Assembly: GCA_025062325.1 (NCBI GenBank)
Contig: JANXAL010000027.1
Coordinates: forward strand, 1-64,000
Direction of reading: 5' to 3'
Length of the DNA: 64,000 nt
DNA from: Roseiflexus sp.
Lineage (GTDB): Bacteria; Chloroflexota; Chloroflexia; Chloroflexales; Roseiflexaceae
Below, in pieces: positions 17,953 through 28,504 of the stretch (positions are counted from its first letter, which is position 1; each line of letters opens with the position of its first letter). The notes under the pieces were generated by a model. That model searched no databases, was not told the DNA's origin, and saw only the letters and a program-made list of their open reading frames with translations. The position numbers and the translations under genes were made by a program.

Positions 17953-17982
17953 TCACGAAGAATAACCATCCCCAGTTCGTGA
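17953..17982. promoter_or_regulatory. Inverted repeat upstream of the beta-oxidation operon, possible operator
   Basis: TCACGAA and TTCGTGA form perfect 7-bp arms separated by 16 bp, just downstream of an extended -10-like TGGTACACT at about 17941. The spacing of two turns between arm centres suits a dimeric repressor such as a TetR/FadR-type regulator. The site lies about 240 bp before the first gene of the operon. Confidence 0.35.
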
Positions 17983-18223
17983 TATCTGATCGCGTCAGTG
18001 TGGACAGGAATGACGCCAGCGCCGGACAGTATGAGCAGCACACCCATCTGTGACGGGCTTCGTGCGCCCTGCGTCGGTCATCCGTCCCATGGCGCACCGT
18101 CATGTTTCAAGGCTCACAAGATGCATCTCGGGTTATATCGGTCTTTCAGGTCAACAACCGTATGGTGTTGCGCATCCGCTACAGAAACAGCCATTTGAAC
18201 ATCACAGGGAGGACGCATACCCC

Positions 18224-18775
18224 ATGAGCGACATCACTCCGGCGGTGTATTTTTCACAAATTGTGCCGCAGCGATTTGCGGAAGCGGTTGCTGGCGCATC
18301 GGAAGAGATTCTGTCGCAGCCCGAATTGACGGTCACCTACACGATCGAGGGCGAAGGCGATCAGGGCGGCGTGTTCGGATACAGGATTTCCGGTTCGTCC
18401 ATTGAGTTCGTTGACGGCGGCATCGAAGACGCTGATCTGCAACTGGTGCTTTCTTACGACAACTGGCGCTCTGCCGCAGAGAGTGACGCGCCCGAGCCGT
18501 TCATCGACTATTTCATGCGGCGCAAGGTCGAGGTGGTGAAAAGTTTGCGCGGAACGGTCAAACTGGAGTTGACCCGCCCCGACGAGAGCCTGTTTGAGAG
18601 CGTCAGCATCTTCGGCGGTCAGGCTGAACCTTCCGTCACGCTGCGGATGACCACCGACGATTACCGGCAGATGCTGTCGGGCGAGTTGAACGGGCAGATG
18701 GCGTTCATGATGGGCAAGTTGCGGTTTGAAGGCAGCCTGCCGCTGCTCATGCAGATCGGCGCGCTCAGTGGTTGA
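18224..18775 (+). CDS. SCP2 sterol-binding-domain protein
   Basis: A 183-residue single-domain protein with the SCP2 pattern: an N-terminal helix (YFSQIVPQRFAEAV), a beta sheet including VTYTIEGEGDQGGVFGYRI, and a C-terminal helical part ending LPLLMQIGAL after DYRQMLSGELNGQMAFMMGKLRFEG. SCP2 domains bind lipids or acyl-CoA. As first gene of a beta-oxidation operon, 17 bp before an acyl-CoA dehydrogenase, it probably presents acyl-CoA or a lipid substrate. The start is ATG 18224 with GGGAGG about 10 nt upstream; upstream in-frame codons lack conservation features. Confidence 0.85.
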   Translation: MSDITPAVYFSQIVPQRFAEAVAGASEEILSQPELTVTYTIEGEGDQGGVFGYRISGSSIEFVDGGIEDADLQLVLSYDNWRSAAESDAPEPFIDYFMRRKVEVVKSLRGTVKLELTRPDESLFESVSIFGGQAEPSVTLRMTTDDYRQMLSGELNGQMAFMMGKLRFEGSLPLLMQIGALSG

Positions 18776-18792
18776 TATAAGGAGATGTGGCT

Positions 18793-19887
18793 ATGATCTC
18801 GTTTACTCCGTCGGAAGAACAGCAGTTGATCATCGACACCGTGCGGCGCTACGCGGTTGACCGGATGCGTCCCGCCGCCTACGAGGCCGATGAGAAGCGT
18901 ACCATCCCGCAAGACATTATTGCCCGCGGGTGGGATCTTGGCCTGCTGCCGAGCGCCATCCCGGAGCAGTACGGCGGTTTCGGCGAGGCGCATCAGGCGC
19001 TGACCGGCGTGTTGGCGGCGGAAGAATTGGGATACGGCGACCTGTCGATGGCGCTCTACCTGATGACCCCCAATCTGTTTGCCATCCCGATCCTGCACTA
19101 CGGCACTGAAGAGCAGAAGCGAAAGTGGCTTCCCCGGCTTGTAGAGGGCGGGTTTGCGCCGTACACGGCGGCGCTGGTTGAGCCGCGCTGGAGCTTTGAC
19201 CCGCATGCGCTCCATACGGTCGCCGAGCGTGAGGGCAATGTGTACGAAATCACCGGCCACAAAGCCATGGTGCCGCTTGCCGCCGACGCGCAGGCGTTCC
19301 TGGTGTACGCTCGCGAGGGCGACACGACGCAGGCGTTTATTATCGAGCGCGGCACGGAAGGGCTGGCGGTGCTGGAGCGCGAGAGCTTCATGGGCATTCG
19401 TGCACTGCCGACCTACGAATTGCGGCTGGACGACGTGTACGTCCCGGCATCGTGTCGGTTGGGCGGCGAACAGGGTATCGACATCGACCATCTGATGAAT
19501 TATTCACGGGTGGCGCTGGCAGCGCTGGCAGTTGGCGTGGCGCGCGGCGCGTTCGAGTATGCGCGCGATTATGCCAAGCAGCGCGAGGCCTTCGGCAAGC
19601 CGATCGCCCAGAACCAGGCAATTGCCTTCATGCTGGCGGAGATGGCCATTGAGATTGAGGCGACGCGCCTGATGACGTATGAGGCTGCCTGGCACCTCGA
19701 CAAGGGGCACAACGCCACGCAACAGGCGGCGCTCGCCAAGGCGTATGCCGATGAGATGGTATTGATGGTGACCGACCGCGCCGTGCAGATCCTGGGCGGT
19801 CATGGCTACATTCGCGAACACCCGGTCGAACGCTGGCTGCGCAATGGGCGCGGGTTCAGTACGTTCCTTGGTTTGGCGATGGTGTGA
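18793..19887 (+). CDS. Acyl-CoA dehydrogenase-family protein lacking the usual catalytic glutamate segment
   Basis: An FAD-dependent acyl-CoA dehydrogenase fold of 364 residues. It has the N-terminal helical domain (PEQYGGFGEAHQAL), the beta domain, and the C-terminal helices with QREAFGKPIAQNQAIAFMLAEM and VQILGGHGYIREHPVERWLRNGR. The protein then ends GFSTFLGLAMV, so the YEGT segment that carries the catalytic Glu in most family members is missing. The beta-domain sequence ALVEPRWSFDPHAL also departs from the usual TEPxxGSD. AAGGAG lies 8 nt before the ATG at 18793. It is followed after 10 bp by a second dehydrogenase that has both motifs, which suggests a heteromeric enzyme. Confidence 0.85.
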   Translation: MISFTPSEEQQLIIDTVRRYAVDRMRPAAYEADEKRTIPQDIIARGWDLGLLPSAIPEQYGGFGEAHQALTGVLAAEELGYGDLSMALYLMTPNLFAIPILHYGTEEQKRKWLPRLVEGGFAPYTAALVEPRWSFDPHALHTVAEREGNVYEITGHKAMVPLAADAQAFLVYAREGDTTQAFIIERGTEGLAVLERESFMGIRALPTYELRLDDVYVPASCRLGGEQGIDIDHLMNYSRVALAALAVGVARGAFEYARDYAKQREAFGKPIAQNQAIAFMLAEMAIEIEATRLMTYEAAWHLDKGHNATQQAALAKAYADEMVLMVTDRAVQILGGHGYIREHPVERWLRNGRGFSTFLGLAMV

Positions 19888-19897
19888 GGAGACAGCC

Positions 19898-21154
19898 ATG
19901 ATTGATTTTGAAATTCCGGCTCCAATCAAGCGTCAGGTGCAGTTCATCACCATGCTCGGCGAGCAGGTGATGCGCCCGGTTGCGCGCTATTACGATGAGC
20001 ATGAAACAGAGCGCCCATGGGACTACATCAATCTGATCTGGCCTACCATCCGCGACCGCGGCGGGCGCTCGTTCTCGATTGAAGACGGCAAGGAAAAGAC
20101 AGATAAGGACGGCAAGCCGCGTCCGCGCATCGGCTACCTGATGCTGGCGCATGTGGTCGAGGCGCTGTCGTGGGGCGACGCCGGGTTGTACCTGTGCACC
20201 CCTGGCGGCGGGCTTGGCGGCGCAGCGGTCGATGCGACCGGCACGCCGGAGCAAAAGGAGCGCTTCCTAAAGCGCTTCGGCGAGGGAGAGCCAAAATGGG
20301 CGGCGATGGCGATGACCGAACCGCACTGTGGCTCGGATACGGCGGCGATCCGCACGACGGCGCGCCTCTCCGAAGATGGCAAGGAGTGGATCCTGAACGG
20401 CGAGAAGATCTTCGTCACCGCTGGGCTGATGGCTGCCAAAGAGTCGCGCGGCTTCGTCGTCGTGTGGGCGACGGTCGATCCGTCGGCGGGACGCGCCGGT
20501 ATCAAGCCGTTTGTTGTCGAAGCCGGCACGCCGGGGATGACGGTGACGAAACTGGAGCACAAGCATGGCATCCGGGTGTCGGATACAGCGGCGATTGTGT
20601 TCAACGATTGCCGCATTCCGTATGATAATATTCTCGGCAGCCCCGAAGTCGTGAAAGGCGATACGGAAAGCAAGGGGTTCAAAGGTGCGATGAAGACGTT
20701 CGACGCCACCCGTCCGCTGGTGGCGGCATCAGCGCTCGGCGTTGCGCGCGCTGCGCTTGAGTTCACCGCATTGCATCTGAAAGAGCGCGGCGTAAAGGTG
20801 CGCTATGGCATCGCTCCGCACCTGCAAACGGCGGTCGAGCGCGACCTGATTAACATGGAGATGCAGCATCGCGCTGGCTGGCTCCTGGTGCTGAAAGCCG
20901 TCACCAAAATGGATGCAGGCGAGGAGAACGCGCTCGATGCGTCGATGGCCAAGGTCAAGGCCGGTCAGGTGGCGACCTACGTCACGCAGAAGGCGGTCGA
21001 GTTGCTCGGTCCCGAAGGGTATTCGTGCAAACTGCTGGTCGAGAAATGGATGCGCGACGCCCGTATCAACGACATCTACGAGGGTACCGGTCAGATCAAT
21101 CGCCTGATCGTCGCGCGACGCCTGCTCGGCTATACGAGCCGCGAGTTGCGCTAA
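19898..21154 (+). CDS. Acyl-CoA dehydrogenase
   Basis: A complete 418-residue acyl-CoA dehydrogenase. It contains AMTEPHCGSDTAAIRTTA at the FAD/substrate site, LNGEKIFVTAG, and LLGPEGYSCKLLVEKWMRDA followed by INDIYEGTGQINRLIVAR with the catalytic glutamate. It would introduce the trans-2 double bond, passing electrons to ETF. GAGGAGACAGCC precedes the ATG, and the previous gene ends 10 bp upstream. It is the likely catalytic partner of the preceding protein. Confidence 0.9.
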   Translation: MIDFEIPAPIKRQVQFITMLGEQVMRPVARYYDEHETERPWDYINLIWPTIRDRGGRSFSIEDGKEKTDKDGKPRPRIGYLMLAHVVEALSWGDAGLYLCTPGGGLGGAAVDATGTPEQKERFLKRFGEGEPKWAAMAMTEPHCGSDTAAIRTTARLSEDGKEWILNGEKIFVTAGLMAAKESRGFVVVWATVDPSAGRAGIKPFVVEAGTPGMTVTKLEHKHGIRVSDTAAIVFNDCRIPYDNILGSPEVVKGDTESKGFKGAMKTFDATRPLVAASALGVARAALEFTALHLKERGVKVRYGIAPHLQTAVERDLINMEMQHRAGWLLVLKAVTKMDAGEENALDASMAKVKAGQVATYVTQKAVELLGPEGYSCKLLVEKWMRDARINDIYEGTGQINRLIVARRLLGYTSRELR

Positions 21155-21239
21155 TGCGCACAGGCTGTGCGGAGGTGAAGCAGGGGGCGCTTGCTCAGGC
21201 GTCCCCGCTTCTCCGTTGCTGTATATCAAGGAGTCACCG

Positions 21240-23663
21240 ATGACCCAGATCAAGAAAGTGGCCGTCATTGGCGCCGGTACGATGGGCGGCGGGATCGCCG
21301 CACATTGCATCAATGCCGGATTGCAGGTTGTGCTGCTTGATACCATTCCTTCCAGCCTGACGCCTGATGAGGAACAACGCGGTTTGACGCTTGAGTCGAA
21401 GGAGGTGCGCAATCGCCTGGTCAAAGCCGGTCTGGAGCGGATCAAGAACGCCCGACCGGCGGCGCTGTTCGATCCTGAGACGATCACAAAGATCGTCATC
21501 GGCAATGTGGAAGACGACCTGGGATTGATTGCCGATGCTGACTGGATTGTTGAGGCGATCATTGAGCAGCTCGAACCAAAGCGCGCTCTCATGGAGAAGA
21601 TCGAACAGGTGCGCAAACCAGGCAGCATCGTGTCGTCCAACACCTCCGGCATTCCGATTGCAGCGCTCGCTGCCGGGCGCTCTGAGGACTTTCGCCGCCA
21701 TTTTCTGGGAACGCACTTCTTCAATCCGCCGCGCTACCTCTACCTCCTCGAAGTTATTCCAACCCCCGATACTGACCCGGAGGTCGTTGCGACCATCAGT
21801 CGCTTCGCCGATGTGGTCCTTGGCAAGGGGGTGGTGATCTGCAAGGATCGCCCCAATTTCATCGGCAATCGCATCTTCAGCTACGACATCGCAACGACCG
21901 TGGGGTACGCGCTGCGCAATGGCTACACGGTTGAGGAAGTCGATAGTCTGACCGGCGAATTGATCGGCAGACCCAGGACGGCGACCTTCCGCCTGCTCGA
22001 CCTGGTCGGCATCGATGTGATGCTCCACGTGCAGCGCAACCTCTACGAGGCGCTGCCCGACGATGAGGAGCGCGAGGCGCTGAAGATCGCGCCCGAAATC
22101 GAAGCGATGGCTGCGAAAGGGTGGCTCGGCAACAAGACCGGCATCGGTTTCTACAAAGAGGTGAAGAGCGAGTCCGGGCGCGAGTTCTGGCACCTCAACC
22201 TCCAGACGATGGAGCACGAAGCGCCGAAAAAGCCGCGCTTCGACCTTGTCGGCAAGGCGCGCAAGATCGAAGACCTGCGCGAACGGCTGCGCTTCCTGAT
22301 CGACAATGCCGATACTGACCGCGCAGGCGTCTTCATCCGCGAGACGATGCTGCGCACGCTGGCGTACACAGCGCGCCGCATTCCCGAGATTTCCGACAGC
22401 ATCGTGGATATTGACCGCGCCATGCGCTGGGGGTTTGGCCACCAACTCGGTCCATTCGAGGTGTGGGACGTCCTTGGCGTGCGCAAAACCGTCGAGCGCA
22501 TGCGCGAACGCGACATTGCCATTGCGCCATGGGTCGATGAGATGCTGGCGAAGGGCGGCGAAAGCTTCTACCAGCGCGACAACGGGCGGATCGTAAGCGT
22601 CTGGAGTCCCGTCGAATCACGTTATGTCGAGTACACGCCGCCAGAAGGGGTTCTGTCGCTCGATGACCTGCGCGCGCAGGGCAAGGAGGTTGCCCGCAAC
22701 CACAGCGCCTCGCTCATCGACCTGGGAGATGGCGTGCTCTGCTTTGAGTTCCATTCCAAGGTCAACGCAATCGACCCGCTGATCACCGAGATGGGGTGGA
22801 AAGCTCTTGAGCTGCTGCAGGACGACCGCTGGGTCGGCATGGTCATTGGCAACCAGTCGTCCGACTTCTGCGCTGGCGTGAATCTGGGTGTGGTGCTCAT
22901 GGGGGTGATGGGCGGCAAACCGGAGGAGTCGGCGAAATTTGCGAAGAGCACGCAGGACCTTTTCTTCCGCTTCCGCACCTGCCCGAAGCCGATCGTCGCT
23001 GCGCCGTATGGCCGCGTGCTCGGCGGCGGCGTGGAGGTCTGCCTGGCGGCAGCGCGGCGGGTGGCAGCCGCTGAGACGTATATGGGCCTGGTGGAGCTGG
23101 GAGTAGGGCTGATCCCGGCATGGGGCGGCTGCAAAGAGTTCGTCCGGCGTCACGTGTCGCCGCACGTCAAGACTCCTGGCGTTGATCCGCTCCCTTACCT
23201 GCAACAGGCGTTCGAGACGATTGCAATGGCAAAGGTCAGCGAACTTGGCGCCGTTCAGGCGAAGCAGCTTGGCTACCTGATGGACGACGACAAGATTGTG
23301 ATGAACCGCGAACGTCTGATCGCTGAGGCGAAGAAGGAAGTGTTGCTGATGGTCGCTGAGGGATACAAACCGGCGCCGCCGGAGGGCGAGCCGGTGTACG
23401 CTATTGGGCGGCGCGGCATTGCTGCGGTGAATGCTTTCGTCTACGGCATGCGCCAGGGCGGCTATATCAGCGACTATGACATGAAACTAGCGCGCTCACT
23501 GGCATATGTGATGTGCGGCGGCGATCTGACGCAGCCGCAGTGGGTCACCGAGCAGTACTTCCTCGATCTGGAGTTCGAGCAGGCGAGCCAGTTGATCCAG
23601 CAACCGAAGACGCAGGAGCGGATCATGGCGGTCCTGCAAACCGGCAAGCCGTTGCGGAACTAA
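21240..23663 (+). CDS. 3-hydroxyacyl-CoA dehydrogenase / enoyl-CoA hydratase fusion (FadN-like domain order)
   Basis: The 807-residue product begins with the NAD-binding Rossmann motif [16 protein letters not shown], the 3-hydroxyacyl-CoA dehydrogenase core ([42 protein letters not shown]), and its C-terminal helical domain, duplicated by about residue 470. An enoyl-CoA hydratase (crotonase) domain follows from about 490, with an oxyanion-hole loop DFCAGVNLG and the [16 protein letters not shown] block. Dehydrogenase before hydratase is the order of Bacillus FadN, the reverse of FadB. It carries out hydration and the second oxidation of beta-oxidation. AAGGAG is 8 nt upstream of the ATG. Confidence 0.92.
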   Translation: MTQIKKVAVIGAGTMGGGIAAHCINAGLQVVLLDTIPSSLTPDEEQRGLTLESKEVRNRLVKAGLERIKNARPAALFDPETITKIVIGNVEDDLGLIADADWIVEAIIEQLEPKRALMEKIEQVRKPGSIVSSNTSGIPIAALAAGRSEDFRRHFLGTHFFNPPRYLYLLEVIPTPDTDPEVVATISRFADVVLGKGVVICKDRPNFIGNRIFSYDIATTVGYALRNGYTVEEVDSLTGELIGRPRTATFRLLDLVGIDVMLHVQRNLYEALPDDEEREALKIAPEIEAMAAKGWLGNKTGIGFYKEVKSESGREFWHLNLQTMEHEAPKKPRFDLVGKARKIEDLRERLRFLIDNADTDRAGVFIRETMLRTLAYTARRIPEISDSIVDIDRAMRWGFGHQLGPFEVWDVLGVRKTVERMRERDIAIAPWVDEMLAKGGESFYQRDNGRIVSVWSPVESRYVEYTPPEGVLSLDDLRAQGKEVARNHSASLIDLGDGVLCFEFHSKVNAIDPLITEMGWKALELLQDDRWVGMVIGNQSSDFCAGVNLGVVLMGVMGGKPEESAKFAKSTQDLFFRFRTCPKPIVAAPYGRVLGGGVEVCLAAARRVAAAETYMGLVELGVGLIPAWGGCKEFVRRHVSPHVKTPGVDPLPYLQQAFETIAMAKVSELGAVQAKQLGYLMDDDKIVMNRERLIAEAKKEVLLMVAEGYKPAPPEGEPVYAIGRRGIAAVNAFVYGMRQGGYISDYDMKLARSLAYVMCGGDLTQPQWVTEQYFLDLEFEQASQLIQQPKTQERIMAVLQTGKPLRN

Positions 23664-23676
23664 AGGAGAGCTAACT

Positions 23677-24852
<1,176 letters not shown>

Positions 24853-24897
24853 ATCGTATCGCCCGTTTCAGGCATTGGGTCGCCCAATTGCCCCCTT

Positions 24898-25075
24898 CTC
24901 GTGAGTGTAGAGTTTTTGGGGTGCGATAGATGTTTGCCGTGTCCAGATGCCCTTTTCCCCCTCATCCCCCCTTGCCCCCTTCTTCCACAAGGGGAGAAGG
25001 GGGAAGTGGGGCGGCCTGTTGCCTGAAACGGGCGATGCAACGGAAGGGCTGGCCGGAAACATCTCCACTTGCGAG
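24898..25075. repeat. MITE-like dispersed repeat, copy 2
   Basis: The left end is CTCGTGAGTGTAGAGTTTTT and the right end CATCTCCACTTGCGAG. The interior carries the CCCCCTTCTTCC ... GGAGAAGGGGG palindrome and the shared module GGGCGATGCAACGGAAGGGC. It lies 45 bp past the thiolase stop. Confidence 0.75.
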
Positions 25076-25135
25076 GAGGCGACGACGACCACGCCAGTTT
25101 CGCACGGCCAAGCAGCGCAGCGTGCGCCGAGCGCC

Positions 25136-25482
25136 TCACGCAGCCCGTTGCAGCACATCATAGAGCTGGATTAAGACTTCTGCCAGCGCCCCCAGACCCT
25201 GGTGCAACCTGCGGATTATCTCCCGCGTCAACGCTCGTCAGCGATTGAGCACCTCCAAGACTCGCGTGCGACTGCCAATGTATGGCTCCAGATCGCGCCG
25301 GGCGAGACCGCGACTTTCGATGAGGTACTCGATCATCGCAATCGGATTGGGCGCGGCGAGTGGCATATGTTTCACCTCGTAGGCTTCAACCAGCATGGTT
25401 GGTACATCCAGCCGATCACCTTCCGGCGTGCCGGGACGCGCAGAAAACAACGATACGATTTCCGCAAGCGCCGTCTGACAAT
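25136..25482 (-). pseudogene. HigA-like HTH antitoxin, broken by a nonsense codon
   Basis: The minus strand encodes a HigA-family protein: a TALAEIVSLFSARPGTPEGD start, EAYEVKHMPLAAPNPIAMIEYL, then the helix-turn-helix RRDLEPYIGSRTRVLEVLNR. A TGA at 25238-25240 interrupts it. The same frame resumes with RALTREIIRRLHQGLGALAEVLIQ, the family's C-terminal block, and ends at TGA 25136. No in-frame ATG or GTG is found at the 5' end, so the start is also damaged. No HigB toxin gene adjoins it. Confidence 0.8.
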
Positions 25483-25509
25483 CCGCATCATTGCCAAGTT
25501 CTGCAGCGC

Positions 25510-26707
25510 CTAAAACATCTCTCCTGTCGCGTCTGCACTGCCAATCGCCGCTATCAGCAGCAGCAGCGCGCCCAGGTCGCCAGGCAGTTGCAGGCGCGGG
25601 CGGCGCGCTAGCAACGGCGACGTCTCTGCCAGGCAGCGATAGCGCAGCAGCGCGGGAAGCGCCGCGAGGTGCAGCGCCAGTGCGGTCAGCGCCGCAGCGC
25701 GGTCGTCCTCATCTTCAATCTCATCGGCAACAGCACGAGCAGCGGCGAGCGCGTCGGGCAGCAGCCCCTCCAGCAGGTGCAGCGCTAGCGACCCTCGTGC
25801 CTCGGTGTGAGACGGCTCATCGGCAACCGCACGGGCGGTGGCGAGGGCTTCAGCCAGCAGTCCCCACGGCGGCGATGCTGACCGGCACAAAGAGCAGGGG
25901 CAGGTCGAGGCGCAGCCGCGCCAGCCAGCGCGTGAGCAGCGCCGACGTGCCGCGCCCGGCAGGGGCGGTCAGCAGCAGGGACGAGGTGGTCGGGTCGTGC
26001 AGCCAGGCGTCCAGCCGCCGCAGCGCGTCATCGCGCCCGCCGAAGGGGACGGGACGCTCCGGCGTGCCGAGATAGAAGAAAGCTCCCGATGCACGCGGCG
26101 AGTCAGTCGGCAGGCGACGCACTGATGCGATGAGGCGCTGAATGACGATGGCGTGATCGCCGGTGATGACGACGCCGTTGCGCACGTCCCCGGCAATCGT
26201 CACCTGGCGTGCCGTGTCTAGTGCCGCGCAGAAATCCTCTTCCAGCAGGCGACGGATCGCGGCGACTCGCGGCGGATCTGCTCGAGCGCGCACGAGTCCC
26301 CCAGTGCCTGCAGCGCAGGCCGGTTTGCCAGTTCCGCTTCGAGCGCCGTCAGAAAATCTTTGGCAATGCAGGTGGCGCTAGCGAGATGGCAGGGAGCAGC
26401 TTCGGGTCCTAGATGATCGCATTGGCATCGCGCCACGTCTTCCGGGGCAGGGTCGCCGCGCTAGGTGAGGAGGGTCGCCAGGATTGGCACGATGGGACCT
26501 GTGAAGAAGGTCTCATCGAAGAGCGCCGCGACAGTCGGGGTGCTACTGAGCGAAGGAGGCATACGCCTTCGCCAGCGCCGTCTGCAACGCGCGTCGCTGC
26601 GGGTCCACGCGCAGCACCGCGCGCACGCGGTTGGTCAGACCGCTCTCTTGGGCCAGATGGCTGAAGACCGCTTCGGCAATCGCGGAAAGGACGGCTTCGG
26701 TGAGCAT
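25510..26707 (-). pseudogene. STAND-type NTPase gene, shredded by frameshifts, a stop and an internal deletion
   Basis: Reading the minus strand from ATG 26707: an N-terminal helical module (MLTEAVLSAIAEAVFSHL ... RRALQTALAKAYASFA), a frame change, ALFDETFFTGPIVPILATLLT, an in-frame TAG, then DFLTALEAELANRPALQAL. A second frame change follows, then RRLLEEDFCAAL, the linker to VPFGGRDDALRRLDAWL and the P-loop APAGRGTSALLTRW. Just after FVPVSI the sequence jumps to LLAEALATARAVADE helical repeats in another frame, so the rest of the NTPase domain is deleted. Intact relatives are large sensor-type ATPases of the NACHT/STAND class, many linked to defence. This copy cannot make a working protein. 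Confidence 0.75.
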
Positions 26708-26988
26708 GGGCGCATTCTTAGGCTGGCGTATTTGTGTTCCATGACGTGGATAGATTATCTCACACAAAGGCGCACAGGTGCAACGACTCTCGCTGAGTGA
26801 GGAGTTGCGTTTGGTGACTGTCACCTGCACCTGTACTCGCCGCGTGCCGCTATCCGTGCCGCCTCTGCCGTGTTTCCACTGCGCGCCACTCTCCCCACGG
26901 GTGACGGTCACCTCTGCCAGCGTTGCATCGCCCATTTCAGGCATCAGGATGCCGTGACTCCCTTCTCCCCCCACCCCCCTCACAAGTG

Positions 26989-27154
26989 TAGATTTTTCGA
27001 CAAGCTCTTACGTTGCATCGCCCGTTTTGAGCGTCAGGATACGCAAACTCCCCCTTCTCCCCTTGTGGGAGAAGGGGGCAGGGGGGATGAGGGGGAAAAG
27101 GGTGACAGGACGCGGCAAATCCGCTTCGCATCCCAAAAAGCCTACACCTGAGAG
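26989..27154. repeat. MITE-like dispersed repeat, copy 3
   Basis: Left end CTCACAAGTGTAGATTTTTC, right end AAAAAGCCTACACCTGAG. It contains GCATCGCCCGTTTTGAGCGTCAGGA and a CTCCCCCTTCTCC ... GGGAGAAGGGGG palindrome. It is in the opposite orientation to copies 1, 2 and the one at 34171. The stretch 26708-26988 upstream has no supported gene. Confidence 0.75.
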
Positions 27155-27212
27155 TCCCCACCCCCCCGCGCGGGGGACGCAGCCAGGGAGCCGCACGGAA
27201 GGTGGCGCGCCG

Positions 27213-27366
27213 TCCCCCAACCCCCCGCACGCGGGGGGCGCAGGCGGACCTCCCGACGCCAAAGGAGTCGCCATCCCCCAACCCCCCGCACGCGGGGGGC
27301 GCAGGCGGACCTCCCGACGCCAAAGGAGTCGCCATCCCCCAACCCCCCGCACGCGGGGGGCGCAGG
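27213..27366. repeat. 61-bp tandem repeat of a GC-rich palindrome
   Basis: Two complete 61-bp units start at 27213 and 27274, and a third, partial unit starts at 27335. Each opens with a CCCCCCGCACGCGGGGGG palindrome. Related single palindromes flank the array near 27158 and 27402, and another lies near 34270. The period is constant but the segments between palindromes are identical, not unique, so this is not a CRISPR array. Confidence 0.85.
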
Positions 27367-27832
27367 AATGTGGCATCGGCAGACCAATTCGCGTATTTTC
27401 CAACCCCCCGCATGCGGGGGCACAGGGGGGCGGGAGAAGGGGGCAGAGGGGATGAGGGGACAAAGGTCGTTAAGATGCGGCAAACCTGCTTCGCTCTCTA
27501 AAAGCCTGCACTTGAGAGGGGGCTTCCACGTCCTGAGCGAGTGCTTATATGGAGTTTGAGAACATAATCTGGCATCGCCGGATCTAGCCCGCGCAGGCGG
27601 GCTTCGCACCCGGAGCCCGCGACGTCAGGCGCTAGGCGGGTAGATCGCACAGTCGGGCGGCGCCTTTGGACGCAGGCGCAGTCCGCTGTTCCACACCGGG
27701 CGGAACACCAGTCCCCGACCATGATGCCGCTGGCGTCTAGCAAGACACACCCGGCGCAGCGCTGAATTGGCGTCGCAAGGGATGCCCGTGATCGCACCAG
27801 GCATTCATCGTCGATCTTGGCGCGGCGCAGGG
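27367..27832. other. Gene-free stretch with a partial MITE end
   Basis: A MITE right end (AAAAGCCTGCACTTGAG) finishes at 27516. Near 27583-27599 lies AGCCCGCGCAGGCGGGCT, a short palindrome whose relative recurs near 58338-58352. No open frame here shows codon structure or family motifs. Confidence 0.5.
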
Positions 27833-28504
27833 TTACTCCGCAAATCGATACCCCACGTGCGGTTCTGTCACGATGTATCGCGGGTGCGACGGATCAGGCT
27901 CCAGCTTCACCCGCAGCCGCCGGATCACTCCCTTCACATAGTCAGTAGCGTCGGCATACTGCGGTCCCCACACCCGCTGCACGATCTGGCGCGTCGTCAC
28001 GACGCCGTTGCGGTGCGCCACCAACTCGGCGAGCACAGCGTACTCGATTGGCGTCAGATTGACCGGCTGGCCCTGTCGCAGGACCAGCCGCCGGGTTGTG
28101 TCGATTTCCAGATCGGCGCACCGGACGGTCGCGCGATCAAGCTGTCCGCGGCGCAACACGGCGCGGATGCGCGCCAGCAGCTCGCTCAGGCGGAATGGTT
28201 TGACCAGATAATCATCAGCGCCGTGGTCGAGCGCGGTGACAATATCGGCTTCGGCGCCTTTGACGCTCACGACGATGATCGGCGTCGCACTGCGCAGGCG
28301 AATGTGCTGGCAGACAGCGATGCCATCCAGCGCTGGCATCACCAGATCGAGCAGCACCAGGTGCGGCGCCGCCTGTTCGAAGCGCTTCAGCGCCGTCTGG
28401 CCGTCGCAGGCGACTGCAACCTCATAGCCTTGCGCCTGTAATGCCGGCGTGATCGATGCGACAATGCCGGGATCATCGTCGACCACCAGAATGGATTGTT
28501 TCAT
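27833..28504 (-). CDS. OmpR/KdpE-type response regulator
   Basis: A 223-residue two-domain regulator. The receiver has the acidic pocket VVDDD, phospho-acceptor Asp 53 in LVLLDLVMP, the switch Ser 80 and Lys 102 in YLVKPF. The C-terminal winged helix (LTPIEYAVLAELVAHRNGVV ... YVKGVIRRLRVKLEPDP) is of the OmpR/PhoB class, which binds tandem direct repeats. Its ATG overlaps the kinase stop by 4 bp (ATGA), so kinase and regulator are translationally coupled. A fitting direct repeat lies upstream of the divergent amidohydrolase operon. Confidence 0.93.
   Translation of the reverse strand: MKQSILVVDDDPGIVASITPALQAQGYEVAVACDGQTALKRFEQAAPHLVLLDLVMPALDGIAVCQHIRLRSATPIIVVSVKGAEADIVTALDHGADDYLVKPFRLSELLARIRAVLRRGQLDRATVRCADLEIDTTRRLVLRQGQPVNLTPIEYAVLAELVAHRNGVVTTRQIVQRVWGPQYADATDYVKGVIRRLRVKLEPDPSHPRYIVTEPHVGYRFAE

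Noticed and set aside
21234-22445. 403-residue minus-strand frame opposite the FadN-like gene
   Set aside because: It is an antisense shadow with Arg/His/Asp-rich composition and no domain pattern.
25850-26293. 147-residue frame with a P-loop taken as a small complete ATPase
   Set aside because: Homologous blocks continue before and after it in other frames, so it is a slice of the larger STAND pseudogene.
27137-27425. Regularly spaced palindromic repeats resembling a CRISPR array
   Set aside because: The segments between repeats are identical copies rather than unique spacers, there are only three units, and no cas gene is in the window.
27498-27797. 99-residue minus-strand frame between repeats and the response regulator
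   Set aside because: It has scattered cysteines but no recognised metal-site spacing, and it overlaps a repeat end; not supported as a gene.
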